A DNA stretch of 64,000 nucleotides from Planctomycetota bacterium (GTDB taxonomy: Bacteria; Planctomycetota; UBA1135; GCA-002686595), in contig JADJNY010000004.1 in the NCBI GenBank assembly GCA_016714045.1, forward strand, positions 372,001-436,000. Direction: 5' to 3'. The notes under the pieces are model-generated. The model made no database searches and was not told where the DNA came from. It saw nothing but the letters and a program-made list of their open reading frames with translations. Shown one piece after another: positions 9,080-17,124 of the stretch (position 1 is the stretch's first letter; every line of letters begins with the position of its first letter). A program made the translations under genes and the position numbers.

Positions 9080-11812
9080 ATGACCCCGAACACGAACTCG
9101 GACGACGCTCCGCGCCCCAACGCTCACTTCGAGCGCATGCAGCGCGCCGAGGAACTCTTCCACACCGCGCGCGCGCTTCCGTCGTCCGACCGCGCAACCT
9201 TCCTCGCGCGCTCCACCGCCGGCGACGCGAAGCTCTCCGCTCTCGTCGAACGCCTCCTCGCGCGCCACACCGACGCGCAAGTGCTCGACCGCCCCGTGCT
9301 CGAGCTCGGCCCCGCGCACGACGCGCGCGCGACGCTCCTCCCCGAGCGCATCGGGCGCTACGCGATCCAGCGCGTGCTCGGCGAGGGCGGCATGGGCAGC
9401 GTCTACGAAGCGCTGCAAGACGAGCCGCGCCGCACGGTCGCTCTGAAGGTGCTGCGGCCCGCGAGCTCGTCGCCCGAGCTCCTCGCGCGTTTCCGGCGCG
9501 AAGCGCGCGTGCTCGGCTCGCTGCAACACCCCGGCATCGCGCAGGTGCACGAAGCGGGCACGGGCGAGCTCGTCGTCGGCGGGCAGGCGATCGCCGAGGT
9601 GCCGTTCATCGCGATGGAGCTCGTGCGCGGCGACACGCTGCAGCGCACGTGCGAGCGCGCGGGACTCTCGATCGAGGCGCGGCTCGACCTCTTCGCGCGC
9701 GTGTGCGACGCCGTCGCGTACGCGCACGCACAGGGCGTCGTCCACCGCGACTTGAAGCCCGGGAACATCCTCGTCGCGGAGCTCGGCACGACGACGACGA
9801 GCGCGCTGCGGCGCGAGCCCGCGACGAGCGGTGCGTCGAAGCCGTCGAGCGCGACGGGCTCGTCGTCGCGGCACGCCGGATCGACCCGCGACGACGCGCG
9901 ATCCGCGAGCTCCGCGCCCGATTCCGAGCGGCGCGCGAACGTGTCGAGCGAGACCGCCCGCTCCCCCACCTCGTCCACCCGCGGCGGCGAGCGCACTTCC
10001 GCCGCGCACCTCGCGCCCAAGGTGCTCGACTTCGGCATCGCGCGGCTCGTCGAGAGCGAAGGCGAGGCGACGGTCTCGACGAGGACGGGCCAGGTGCTCG
10101 GAACGCTCGCGTACATGAGCCCCGAGCAAGCGCGCGGCGACGGTTCGCTCGTCGACGCGCGCGCGGACGTGTGGGCGCTCGGCGTGATCCTCTACGAGCT
10201 GCTCGCGGAGACGCGGCCGTTCGCGCTCGACGGGTTGCCGCTCGCGACCGCCGCGCGGCGCATCCAGGACGACGAGCCCAAGGCGCTCGGCACAATCGAC
10301 GCGCGCCTCTCCGGCGACCTCGAGACGATCGTCGGGAAAGCGCTCGAGAAGGACCCCGCGCGCCGCTACGCGAACGCCGCGGAGTTCGCGGCCGACGTGC
10401 GGCGCCACCTCGCGCACGAGCCGATCACGGCGCGCCCGCCGAGCGCCACGTACCTCGTCGCGAAGTTCGCGCGGCGCAACAAGGCGCTCGTGCTCGGCTT
10501 CGCCGCGGCGCTCGTGGCCCTCGTCGGCGGACTCGGGTACGGGCTCGTGCAAGCGCGCGCCGAGCGCGACGAAGCGCAGCTCGCGACCGCGTTCCTCGCC
10601 GAGATGCTCGGCGCGCCCGACCCGATGAAAGGCGGCAAGGGCATCACGATGGTCGAGGTTGTCCGGCGCTCCATTCCCGAGCTGCAGCGGCGCTTCGCCG
10701 GGAAGCCGCTGCTGCGCGCGCGCCTTTCGCTCGTGCTCGGCGGCGCGCTCGTGCAGGACGACCGCGACGCGGCGCGGACGCTGATCACCGACGGCGAGAG
10801 CGTGCTCGCGCGCGAGCTCGGCGCGAGCGACCCGGAGACGCTGCACGCGCGCGCGATGCTCGCGATGCTCGACAACCTCGCGCTCGACTTCACGCGCGCG
10901 GGGCCCAAGCTCGCCGCCGTCGCGGAGGCGCAGGCACAGACGCTGGGGAGCGCCGCGTACGAGACGCTGATGACGCAGGAGCGGCTCGCCGACTCCTACC
11001 TCGGCGAGGGGCGGCTCGAGGACGCGGTGAAGCTCTACCGCGAGGTGCTCGCGACGTACGAGCGCACGCCCGCGGCGCCCGCCGAAGGCGCGCACAGCAC
11101 GCGCATCGGGCTCGCGAACGCCCTCGTCGAGCTGGGCCAGCGCACGGAGGCCGAAGCGCTCCTGCGCTCGGCGTTCACGGGCCTCGTCGAGCTTCGCGGG
11201 CGCGAGCACCCGACCGTGCTCGACGCGGCGGACACGCTGTCGATCGTCTTGAGCGAGACGGGGAAGCTCGACGAAGCCGAGGCCATCGCGCGCGAGAATC
11301 TCGCGATCTTCGAGCGCCTGCTCGGGAAGGACGATCCGAAGTCGCTCAACGTGCTCAACACGCTCGCAGGCATCGAGGTCGAGCGCACGCGCTACGCCGC
11401 GGCGCGGACGATCCTGCGCGACCTGCTCGAGCGCAGCGAGCGCGCGAACGGACCCGACAACCCCGACACGCTGACGGTGCTCAACACCGCGGCGCAGGTC
11501 GAGCTGCGCGACGGACATCCCGCGGACGCCGAGCCGCTCTTCCGCGAGCTCTGCGAGCGCACGCGTCGGTCGATGGGCAGCGATCACTGGTACACGTGGG
11601 CGTTCCAGACCGGGCACGCGGCGGCGCTCCTTGCGCTCGACCGGGACGCGGAGGCGGAGCCGCTGCTCGTCGAAGCGTACGAGGAGTGCACGCGGCTCCT
11701 GGGCGACACGGACGAGCGCACGCGCCGGGCGGCGCAGCTCTTGACGACGCTGTGCGAGAAGCACGGGCGTGCCGAGGACGCGAAGACCTGGAGCGCGCGC
11801 GCCGGCCGATAG
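9080..11812 (+). CDS. PknB-like serine/threonine kinase with transmembrane segment and TPR tail (kinase 1)
   Basis: A 910-residue protein. The kinase domain spans about residues 92-445: glycine loop GEGGMG at 101-106, catalytic VHRDLKPGN with Asp about 224, DFG Asp about 317, then GTLAYMSPEQARG. Between HRD and DFG there are about 93 residues instead of the usual ~20, because of a Ser/Arg/Ala-rich insert (about 240-305). One membrane segment (ALVLGFAAALVALVGGLGYG, about 470-490) precedes an outside or sensory region made of TPR-like repeats. Repeats such as GREHPTVLDAADTLSIVL and NPDTLTVLNTAAQVEL resemble the TPR_10/12 type. It is strongly similar to kinase 2 at 12618. An ECF sigma gene follows 189 bases later. 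Confidence 0.93.
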   Translation: MTPNTNSDDAPRPNAHFERMQRAEELFHTARALPSSDRATFLARSTAGDAKLSALVERLLARHTDAQVLDRPVLELGPAHDARATLLPERIGRYAIQRVLGEGGMGSVYEALQDEPRRTVALKVLRPASSSPELLARFRREARVLGSLQHPGIAQVHEAGTGELVVGGQAIAEVPFIAMELVRGDTLQRTCERAGLSIEARLDLFARVCDAVAYAHAQGVVHRDLKPGNILVAELGTTTTSALRREPATSGASKPSSATGSSSRHAGSTRDDARSASSAPDSERRANVSSETARSPTSSTRGGERTSAAHLAPKVLDFGIARLVESEGEATVSTRTGQVLGTLAYMSPEQARGDGSLVDARADVWALGVILYELLAETRPFALDGLPLATAARRIQDDEPKALGTIDARLSGDLETIVGKALEKDPARRYANAAEFAADVRRHLAHEPITARPPSATYLVAKFARRNKALVLGFAAALVALVGGLGYGLVQARAERDEAQLATAFLAEMLGAPDPMKGGKGITMVEVVRRSIPELQRRFAGKPLLRARLSLVLGGALVQDDRDAARTLITDGESVLARELGASDPETLHARAMLAMLDNLALDFTRAGPKLAAVAEAQAQTLGSAAYETLMTQERLADSYLGEGRLEDAVKLYREVLATYERTPAAPAEGAHSTRIGLANALVELGQRTEAEALLRSAFTGLVELRGREHPTVLDAADTLSIVLSETGKLDEAEAIARENLAIFERLLGKDDPKSLNVLNTLAGIEVERTRYAAARTILRDLLERSERANGPDNPDTLTVLNTAAQVELRDGHPADAEPLFRELCERTRRSMGSDHWYTWAFQTGHAAALLALDRDAEAEPLLVEAYEECTRLLGDTDERTRRAAQLLTTLCEKHGRAEDAKTWSARAGR

Positions 11813-12001
11813 CCGCGCGCGTCGACGAGCGGCCCGCGCGAGGATTCGAGGTCGGAAGGCACGCGTCGACGAACGGCCCGCGCGCCGATCCCAGGGCGAG
11901 AGACACGCGCCGTCGACCGCTCCGCGACGAACCGGCAGAGCGCGTGCGGGCACGAAGGTGCTCTGGACAGACCGCGCGGCATCGTGGACAACGGAGAGTC
12001 C

Positions 12002-12580
12002 ATGCCGAGCCCCGGCGACGTCACCCAGCTCCTCGCGCGCGTCCGCGCGAAGGACGAGAGCGCTTCGAGCGCGCTCTTTGCGCTCCTGTACGAGGAGCTG
12101 CGGGCGCTCGCGGCCGCCGCGATGCAGCGCGGCGCCGCGGGACACACGCTCCAGCCGACCGCGATCGTGCACGAGGCCTGGATCAAGCTCGCGGCGCCCG
12201 ACGCGCTCATCGTCCACGATCGCGAGCACTTCCTGGCGCTCGCCGCGCGCGCGATGCGCCAGGTGCTCGTCGACCACGCGCGCGGCCGCGCGCGCGAGAA
12301 GCGCGGCGGCGACCGCGAGCGCGTGACGCTCGACGGCGCGGTCGCACCGACGGGGCTGTCAGAGCTCGACGTGCTCGCGCTCGAGGAGGCGCTCGAGCGC
12401 CTCGCGAACTACAGCGAGCTCAAGGCCCGCGTCGTCGAGCTCCGCTTCTACGGCGGGCTGACGCTCGAGGAGATCGGGCACGTCCTCGACCTCTCGACGC
12501 GCACCGTCGACCGCGAGTGGCGCTTCGCGCGCGCGTGGCTGGCGGAGGCGCTCGGCGGCGAGACGGGAGCCGACGCGTGA
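12002..12580 (+). CDS. ECF-type sigma factor (TIGR02999-like), between the two kinases
   Basis: 192 residues from the ATG at 12002, which has GGAGAG just upstream; an in-frame GTG 18 bases earlier is a possible alternative. The protein aligns over its full length with the ECF factor at 4505: GDVTQLLARV, HTLQPTAIVHEAWIKL, HFLALAARAMRQVLVDHARG, ARVVELRFYGGLTLEEIGHV and TRTVDREWRFARAWLAEAL. It ends 37 bases before kinase 2, so the two are very probably one transcript. In this sigma group the partner kinase is thought to control sigma activity by phosphorylation in place of an anti-sigma factor; that link is inference here. Confidence 0.93.
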   Translation: MPSPGDVTQLLARVRAKDESASSALFALLYEELRALAAAAMQRGAAGHTLQPTAIVHEAWIKLAAPDALIVHDREHFLALAARAMRQVLVDHARGRAREKRGGDRERVTLDGAVAPTGLSELDVLALEEALERLANYSELKARVVELRFYGGLTLEEIGHVLDLSTRTVDREWRFARAWLAEALGGETGADA

Positions 12581-12617
12581 CGTTCGCGGTCGCGCGCACG
12601 ACAGCGAGGGCCGTTCG

Positions 12618-15137
12618 ATGAACCACGAACGCCTCCGCCGCGCGGAGGAGCTCTTCGACGCCGTCTGCGACTTGTCGCGCGCGGAGCGCGACGCGGTGCT
12701 CGAGCGCGAGTGCGCCGGCGACGCCGAGCTGCGCGGTCAAGTCGAGCGACTCCTCGCCCGCGACGCAGACGCCCACGCGCTCGACCGGCCGGTGCTCGAG
12801 CTCGATCGCAGCGCCGCGGACGCGCCGCTCCCCGACCGCATCGGGCGCTACGCCGTGCTCCGCGTGCTCGGCGAGGGCGGCATGGGCAGCGTGTACGAGG
12901 CGCTGCAGGACGAGCCGCGCCGCAGCGTCGCGCTCAAGGTCATGCGCGCGGCCGCGTCGTCGAAGGAGCACTTCGCGCGCTTCCGACGCGAAGCGCGCGT
13001 GCTCGGCGCGCTGCAGCACCCCGGCATCGCGCAGGTGTTCGAAGCGGGCACGGGCGAGCTCGTCGTGCGCGGCACCGTCGTCGGCGAGGTACCGTTCCTC
13101 GCGATGGAGCTCGTACGCGGCGAGCCGCTGACGCGCGCGTGCGAACGCGCGGCGCTCTCGATCGAAGGCCGCCTCGAGCTCTTCGCGCGCATTGCGGACG
13201 CCGTCGCGCACGCGCACGCGCAAGGCGTCGTGCACCGTGATTTGAAGCCGGGGAACGTGCTCGTCGTCGAGACCACGACGACGGCGAGCGGCGTCCGCGA
13301 CCACGCGGGCGCCGCGCTCGCGCCCAAGGTGCTCGACTTCGGCATCGCGCGGCTCGTCGAGAGCGAGGGCGAGGCGACGCTCTCGACGAAGACGGGCCAG
13401 GTGCTCGGCACGCTCGCGTACATGAGCCCCGAGCAGGCGCGCGGTGACGGTTCGCTCGTCGATGCGCGCGCGGACGTGTGGGCGCTCGGCGTGATCCTGT
13501 ACGAGCTGCTCGCCGGCCGCCGTCCGCTCGAGCTCGACGGGCTACCGCTCGCGACCGCGTCGCGGCGCATCCAGGAGGACGAGCCGCGCCCGCTCGGCGC
13601 GCTCGACGCGCAACTCGCGGGCGACCTCGAGACCATCGTCGGGAAGGCGCTCGAGAAGGACCCGTCGCGCCGCTACGTCGACGCCGCGGCGCTCGCGGCC
13701 GACGTGCGGCGCCACCTCGCTCACGAGCCGATCGCGGCGCGCCCGCCGAGCGCCATCTACGTCGCCAGCAAGTTCGCGCGGCGCAACAAGGCGCTCGTGC
13801 TCGGCAGCGCGGCGGCGCTCGTCGCGCTGATCGGCGGGCTCGGGTACGGCCTCTTCCAAGCGCAGAAGCAGCGCGACGAGGCCGAGCTCGCGACGGACTT
13901 CTTGATCACGATGCTGCGCGCGCCCGACCCGATGAAGGGCGGCGCGGGCATCACGATGGCGCGCACGGTGCAGATGGCTGTGCCCGACCTGCGCGCGCGC
14001 TTCGCGGAGAAGCCGCTGCTCCTCGCGCGGCTTTCGTTCGAGCTCGGCCAGACGCTCGTGCGCGACGACCGCGCGCTCGCGCGCTCCTTGTTCGAGGACG
14101 CGGTGCGCCTGCGCACGCAGGAGCTCGGCGCGGAGCATCCCGACACGCTCCAGGCGCGCAGCGCGGTCGCGCTGATCGAAACGCTCGAGCACCAGGGCGA
14201 AGCCGTCGCGTCGAAGGCTGCGTCCGAGGAGCTCGCCGCCGTCGAGAAAGCGCAAGCGGAGATCGCGCCCGAGGACCCGCGGACGACGCTCGTCACGCGT
14301 GCGCGGCGCGCGACGCTGCTCGTCGAGCAGGGCAAGCCGGACGAGGCCGAGACGCTCTTCCGCACGATCCTCGCGGACCTCGCGAAGCAGGGCCTCGCGG
14401 GCACGCCGGACGAGCTCGACGTGCAGGTCGGGCTGTCGCACGCGCTGCTCGAGCTCGGGAAGAAGGACGAATGCGAACGCGTCGCGCGCAAGGCGTTCGT
14501 CGGCCTGCTGTCGGTGCGCGGGCGCGAGCATCCGAGCGTCGTCGACGCGGCGAACGTGCTCGGCATCGTGCTGTCGGACCTCGGGAAGTTCGACGAAGCG
14601 GAGACGCTCGTGCGCGAGAACCTCGCGATCCACCAGCGCCTGCTCGGACCGGACGACGCGACGACGCTGAACTCGCTGACGACGCTGGCGAGCATCGAGA
14701 GCGAACGGGGGAACTACGACCGCGCGCGCGAGCTCTTCAAGGACCTGCTCGCTAGCACGGAGCGCGCGTCGGGCCCCGATTCGCCCGACATGCTGGTGAC
14801 GCTGAACAACGCGGCGCAGGTCGAGCTCCGCAGCGGCCACGCCGACGCCGCGGAGCCCTTGTTCCGCACGGCACGCGAACGCGCGGAGCGGAGTCTGGGC
14901 CGCGACCACTGGTACACGTGGGCCTTCGCGACCGCGCAGGGCGCCGCGCTGACGGAGATGGGCCGGCCTGAGGACGCGGAGCGCGTGCTGCTCGAAGCGC
15001 ACGCGGAGAACGAGCGCCTGCTCGGTCCGACGGACGAGCGGACGAAGCGCGTCGCGACGCTGCTCGCGAAGCTCTACACGAAGCTCCAGCGCGCCGACGA
15101 CGCGAAAGCGTGGCAGGAGCGCGCGGACGCGAAGTGA
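12618..15137 (+). CDS. PknB-like serine/threonine kinase with TPR tail (kinase 2)
   Basis: An 839-residue paralogue of kinase 1. Glycine loop GEGGMG is at about 85-90, VHRDLKPGN with Asp about 208, DFG Asp about 240, GTLAYMSPEQARG shortly after. The HRD-DFG distance is 32 residues, slightly long for the family but lacking the large insert of kinase 1. A single membrane segment (LVLGSAAALVALIGGLGYGLF) lies near residue 400, followed by TPR-like repeats to the C-terminus. It is cotranscribed with the ECF sigma gene just upstream. Likely role: a membrane kinase sensing envelope or extracellular conditions and acting on the sigma factor. Confidence 0.93.
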   Translation: MNHERLRRAEELFDAVCDLSRAERDAVLERECAGDAELRGQVERLLARDADAHALDRPVLELDRSAADAPLPDRIGRYAVLRVLGEGGMGSVYEALQDEPRRSVALKVMRAAASSKEHFARFRREARVLGALQHPGIAQVFEAGTGELVVRGTVVGEVPFLAMELVRGEPLTRACERAALSIEGRLELFARIADAVAHAHAQGVVHRDLKPGNVLVVETTTTASGVRDHAGAALAPKVLDFGIARLVESEGEATLSTKTGQVLGTLAYMSPEQARGDGSLVDARADVWALGVILYELLAGRRPLELDGLPLATASRRIQEDEPRPLGALDAQLAGDLETIVGKALEKDPSRRYVDAAALAADVRRHLAHEPIAARPPSAIYVASKFARRNKALVLGSAAALVALIGGLGYGLFQAQKQRDEAELATDFLITMLRAPDPMKGGAGITMARTVQMAVPDLRARFAEKPLLLARLSFELGQTLVRDDRALARSLFEDAVRLRTQELGAEHPDTLQARSAVALIETLEHQGEAVASKAASEELAAVEKAQAEIAPEDPRTTLVTRARRATLLVEQGKPDEAETLFRTILADLAKQGLAGTPDELDVQVGLSHALLELGKKDECERVARKAFVGLLSVRGREHPSVVDAANVLGIVLSDLGKFDEAETLVRENLAIHQRLLGPDDATTLNSLTTLASIESERGNYDRARELFKDLLASTERASGPDSPDMLVTLNNAAQVELRSGHADAAEPLFRTARERAERSLGRDHWYTWAFATAQGAALTEMGRPEDAERVLLEAHAENERLLGPTDERTKRVATLLAKLYTKLQRADDAKAWQERADAK

Positions 15138-15227
15138 TCGGAGGGACGGCGGCGGGTTCTCGGACCCGACCGCGGAGAAGGCGCTTCCGCTGGGTGCCGT
15201 CCGGTGAGGACGTGCTCGGGCACGGGA

Positions 15228-16697
15228 CTATCTTCGGCCGCGCAACGACCAGCCCTGGGCCTCGGCTCGTGCGAACCACTCCGCCTTTCGCCGTTCGTCC
15301 TCTTCGAGCGTCAAGCGTACGGTCACCGGCGGCGGCCCGTCCGACAGCGTCATGCAGAGCACGGTCGGGTCGCCCGGGGCGAGTTGCTCGACGACGCCCA
15401 CGGGACGGCGCTTCGCACCTTTCCCGCTGCGTTCGCCGGCGTAGGCGAGCCAGACGACCTCGCCGTTGGCATCGAGCGTGACGATCACCTCGTCGACGCC
15501 GACGCGGTTCTTCGGCAGCGCGACGCGGGCGCCGGCGCCGGGTGCCAGGGAGAACTCGACCGCGCCCTCGTCACCCACGCCGGGACAGACGACGGTCTCG
15601 GCAGCGCCCGCCTCGAGTTCCTCGAGCGTGGGAGCCGTCCGGCGCGCGGTTGGCGCGGGAATCGTCGGCGCGGCTCCTGGAGGCACGAACACGGCGAAAA
15701 GCGCTCCCGCGACCGCCACCGCACCGATGAAGCGCGGCACGAACACTCCCTCGCGCGGCGCAGGAGCGCTCGCATCGGACTGCGGCGTTCGACGCAGGAT
15801 CGCGATCGCCCACGGGAGCGCGACCACGCCGAGCGCGAGCACCACGCCCGCGATCCACGTCAGCGCCGGCTCGCTCGCCGGGTCGCGGTGCAGACGCATC
15901 ATGCCCGCCGTCCACAGCCCGTTGACGGCCGCATGCATCGCGATCGTCATCCGCACCGAGCCGGTGCGCCACGCGACGACGCCGAACCACGCGCCGAGCG
16001 GAAGGATCGCCAAAGCCCACACGAATTCGCCGTGGACGGCGGCGAAGAGCAGGCTGCTCGTGAGGATCGACGCGACCGGCCCCCAACGCTGCAAGAGGCC
16101 GCGCTGGAGGAAGCCGCGGTAGAAGAGCTCCTCCACGCTGGCCGGGACGATCGCGATGCACAGGATCCACGCCACGCTCGCTCCCCGCGAACCCTCGCTC
16201 CACCATCGCTGCAAACCGCTCGCGTCGTCGGTCGAGGTTCCGAGGAGCGAGCTCGCGAGCGACGCCACTCCCAAGCCGAGAGCGAACGGGACGGCCGTGG
16301 CGACGAGCATCGCCACTCCTTCGAGAGGACGAAGGCCCGTCTGGGCGAGCCCGAGCCGTTCACGCGCGGGCTTGCCGAGCCAACGACACGCGACGAGCGC
16401 ACAAGCGAGCAGCGTCGCCTGCGACACGATCACCGTGATCCACGTGAAGGCGTCGGACCGCAGCGCCTCTTGAGCGAGTTCGCCGAGACGATCGCTGGAA
16501 CGCTCCCCGCCGATCGTGCCGCGCACCGTGGTCGCGACGGACACGACGACCGCGGCGATCGCGACGGTCGCGGCCATGGCGCAGCTCGCAACCAGCCATG
16601 CCGCGAGCGCGAAGCGCGGGCCGTCCCGCCGCCAACCGGAACGTACCGCTGTCTGGGTGGCGTCTGTGTCTTCGAACGAGGGAAGCGTCGCGTTCAT
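15228..16697 (-). CDS. CPBP-family intramembrane metalloprotease with C-terminal extension
   Basis: A 489-residue multi-spanning protein. The three CPBP (CAAX-protease/Abi) motifs are present: VEELFYRG with Glu189-Glu190 and Arg194, FAAVH with His222, and HAAVN with His255 and Asn259. The first ~330 residues form about eight hydrophobic segments. The last ~150 residues after the segment FIGAVAVAGALFAVFVPPG are soluble, starting with a Pro/Thr-rich linker and containing two Cys (VVCPG and VLCMT). Such a tail is not part of the core family and may be a periplasmic regulatory domain. Bacterial members cut peptides or act in bacteriocin self-immunity; the substrate here is unknown. The gene converges with kinase 2. 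Confidence 0.85.
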   Translation of the reverse strand: MNATLPSFEDTDATQTAVRSGWRRDGPRFALAAWLVASCAMAATVAIAAVVVSVATTVRGTIGGERSSDRLGELAQEALRSDAFTWITVIVSQATLLACALVACRWLGKPARERLGLAQTGLRPLEGVAMLVATAVPFALGLGVASLASSLLGTSTDDASGLQRWWSEGSRGASVAWILCIAIVPASVEELFYRGFLQRGLLQRWGPVASILTSSLLFAAVHGEFVWALAILPLGAWFGVVAWRTGSVRMTIAMHAAVNGLWTAGMMRLHRDPASEPALTWIAGVVLALGVVALPWAIAILRRTPQSDASAPAPREGVFVPRFIGAVAVAGALFAVFVPPGAAPTIPAPTARRTAPTLEELEAGAAETVVCPGVGDEGAVEFSLAPGAGARVALPKNRVGVDEVIVTLDANGEVVWLAYAGERSGKGAKRRPVGVVEQLAPGDPTVLCMTLSDGPPPVTVRLTLEEDERRKAEWFARAEAQGWSLRGRR

Positions 16698-17124
16698 GAG
16701 TTCACCGTGCTGGCCCGTGGAGCAAGGCGCGCGCTCCGAAGCTCACGTTGCCGAGGGCGCGCCGTCGCGAGCGGACGGAAGCTCAGGATACAAGAGGAGG
16801 CGGAGTCGTGTGCGCGTCGGCGCTCGGGGCGCCCGAGGGCCGCTGCGCCGCGCCGGCGGGAGCTCGCCGCGGGCGACGGCCGAGGAGCCCGTCAGACGAC
16901 GACCTCGCGCGCGAGAGGGCGAGGAGACGGGGGCGCCGCGATGAACGTGCCGTCGAGGGTGCTCCAGGGGCGCTCGGCGTGCTTGTACGCCGCGTCGGGC
17001 GTGCGGATTCCTGTCGTGCTCGGGGAGCGGACGTCGTGGGTGAAGCGCGGGGGCGTGCACGCGCCCCTGGAGCTCGCGGAGCGGGCTCTCCGTTCCCTTC
17101 GCGCACTTCGGCGCCCCCTCGACC
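16698..17124. other. Divergent intergenic region between CPBP protease and metalloprotease 2
   Basis: 427 bases without a convincing gene. The open frame from 16941 to 17198 overlaps the metalloprotease signal peptide and has the composition of a shadow frame. Promoters for both flanking genes should lie here, but no clear -35/-10 pair or palindrome was recognised. Confidence 0.4.

Noticed and set aside
11815..11884. Direct repeat of about 22 bases (CGTCGACGAxCGGCCCGCGCG) after kinase 1
   Set aside because: Only two copies with simple GC-rich sequence; not enough to call an element.
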